Origin: an uncultured Clostridia bacterium
Lineage (GTDB): Bacteria > Bacillota > Clostridia > TANB77 > CAG-508
Assembly: GCA_944386315.1 (NCBI GenBank)
Contig: CALXAS010000078.1
Location: 1-6,635 of the forward strand
Direction of reading: 5' to 3'
DNA: 6,635 nt
Translations under genes and position numbers: made by a program
Shown: piece by piece, positions 6,349 through 6,635 of the stretch
How the letters are laid out: every line of letters begins with the position of its first letter
Position numbering within the stretch: the stretch's first letter is position 1
Notes under the pieces: model-generated
The model's database searches: none
The model's input: only the letters and a program-made list of their open reading frames with translations
Told to the model about the DNA's origin: nothing

Positions 6349-6477
6349 AAATTTATCCTCCCTGTTTTTATTTTTACAGAGAGGATTATATCTTTTCTTT
6401 ATTTTTTCTTACCTTGTTTATTTTGCTTTTTACTGATAACTTATTTCCATAATTTTTATTTTATAATTTAAAGTAAC
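6217..6477 (-). repeat. Duplicated 5' cassette, copy B (leader plus export head)
   Basis: This is the counterpart of 4686-4977, covering the leader of protein B and its first 44 codons. The leader begins at the stop codon of the SleB-like gene, just as copy A begins at the stop codon of protein B. The A-rich block at about 6391-6432 is nearly identical to 4891-4929 although it is noncoding. That points to a recent duplication or to selection on the RNA. Confidence 0.8.
6355..6386 (-). promoter_or_regulatory. Hairpin over the ribosome binding site of protein B
   Basis: In minus-strand RNA, AUCCUCUCUG (6377-6386) pairs with CAGGGAGGAU (6355-6364) around a 12-base loop. There are ten pairs, one of which is a U-G wobble. 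The GGGAGG Shine-Dalgarno sequence is inside the 3' arm, 8 bases before the start codon. The same mismatch would be A-C in plus-strand RNA, so pairing is kept specifically in the coding-strand transcript. It is the weaker counterpart of the hairpin at 4845-4890. Confidence 0.65.
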
Positions 6478-6635
6478 CTATTTACAAAATCTATGATTCC
6501 CTATTGTTACCGTAGCTGGTCTAGACCAAATCCACTTATTGGTTGCTGTTGCTGGATTAAAGTAATAAATAGCACCATAACTAGGGTCCCATCCATTTAA
6601 AGCATCTTGTGCTGCTTTTTTTGCTGTACTGTTGG
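6478..6635 (-). CDS. SleB-like cell wall hydrolase (C-terminal 51 residues only)
   Basis: The gene enters from the right edge and ends at TAG (6478-6480), too short a fragment to be obvious as an open frame. The residues include AAQDALNGWDPS, GAIYYFNPATA, KWIWSRP and IGNHRF. These are the conserved C-terminal signature of the SleB family (hydrolase_2), peptidoglycan lytic enzymes best known for degrading spore cortex during germination. Related proteins also act on vegetative wall, so a role in sporulation is not certain. The start, signal peptide and any N-terminal binding domain lie outside the window. It is probably the upstream partner of proteins B and A in one transcript. Confidence 0.88.
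   Translation of the reverse strand, partial: NSTAKKAAQDALNGWDPSYGAIYYFNPATATNKWIWSRPATVTIGNHRFCK

Noticed and set aside
1..6635. Template repeat or reverse transcriptase for a diversity-generating retroelement
   Set aside because: I saw no second copy of the protein A C-terminal segment and no reverse transcriptase motifs in the window. Any such partner would have to lie outside it.
1..6635. CRISPR array, tRNA or rRNA gene, insertion sequence
   Set aside because: I found no regularly spaced direct repeats, no cloverleaf-like sequence with conserved TTC loop, and no transposase-like reading frame.

Overview
The window comes from an AT-rich, low-GC Firmicute, most likely an uncultured or gut-type member of the Clostridia. 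This is inferred from base composition, AGA-dominated arginine usage, strong AGGAGG-type ribosome binding sites, a SleB-type cortex or cell-wall hydrolase, a YqeG phosphatase, the pepP-efp gene pair, and pilin-like proteins with the GITL(V/I)xLVVTIIVLIIL head common in Clostridia. All seven genes lie on the minus strand, so transcription runs from high to low coordinates.

The upstream block (6635 down to 3061) holds the 3' end of a SleB-like hydrolase, followed by two large exported proteins that share a class III/IV prepilin-like N-terminus. Protein B (4978-6348) carries an array of about eight 23-residue BspA-like leucine-rich repeats, each with a cysteine at the same place. Protein A (3120-4844) carries a formylglycine-generating-enzyme-like / C-type-lectin-like domain. 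I see no terminator between these three genes. A strong intrinsic terminator at 3061-3093 ends the block.

The downstream block (3063 down to 1) starts at a good sigma-A promoter whose -35 box overlaps that terminator. It encodes a YqeG HAD phosphatase, a prepilin peptidase (A24 family), an Xaa-Pro aminopeptidase and elongation factor P. The last gene is cut by the window edge and has its own promoter. The prepilin peptidase is thus a direct neighbour of two of its probable substrates.

The most unusual structure is the 5' leader of the two pilin-like genes. Each leader ends in a hairpin that buries the Shine-Dalgarno sequence just before the start codon: 16 perfect base pairs before gene A, and 10 pairs with one G-U wobble before gene B. 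The hairpin, a conserved A-rich leader and the export head form a duplicated 5' cassette in front of unrelated payloads. This looks like a shared translational switch on a set of surface proteins. The other notable signal is the C-terminus of protein A. It resembles the variable region of diversity-generating-retroelement target proteins, and its arginine codons differ from the rest of the gene. No reverse transcriptase or template repeat is visible in the window, so that link remains a hypothesis.
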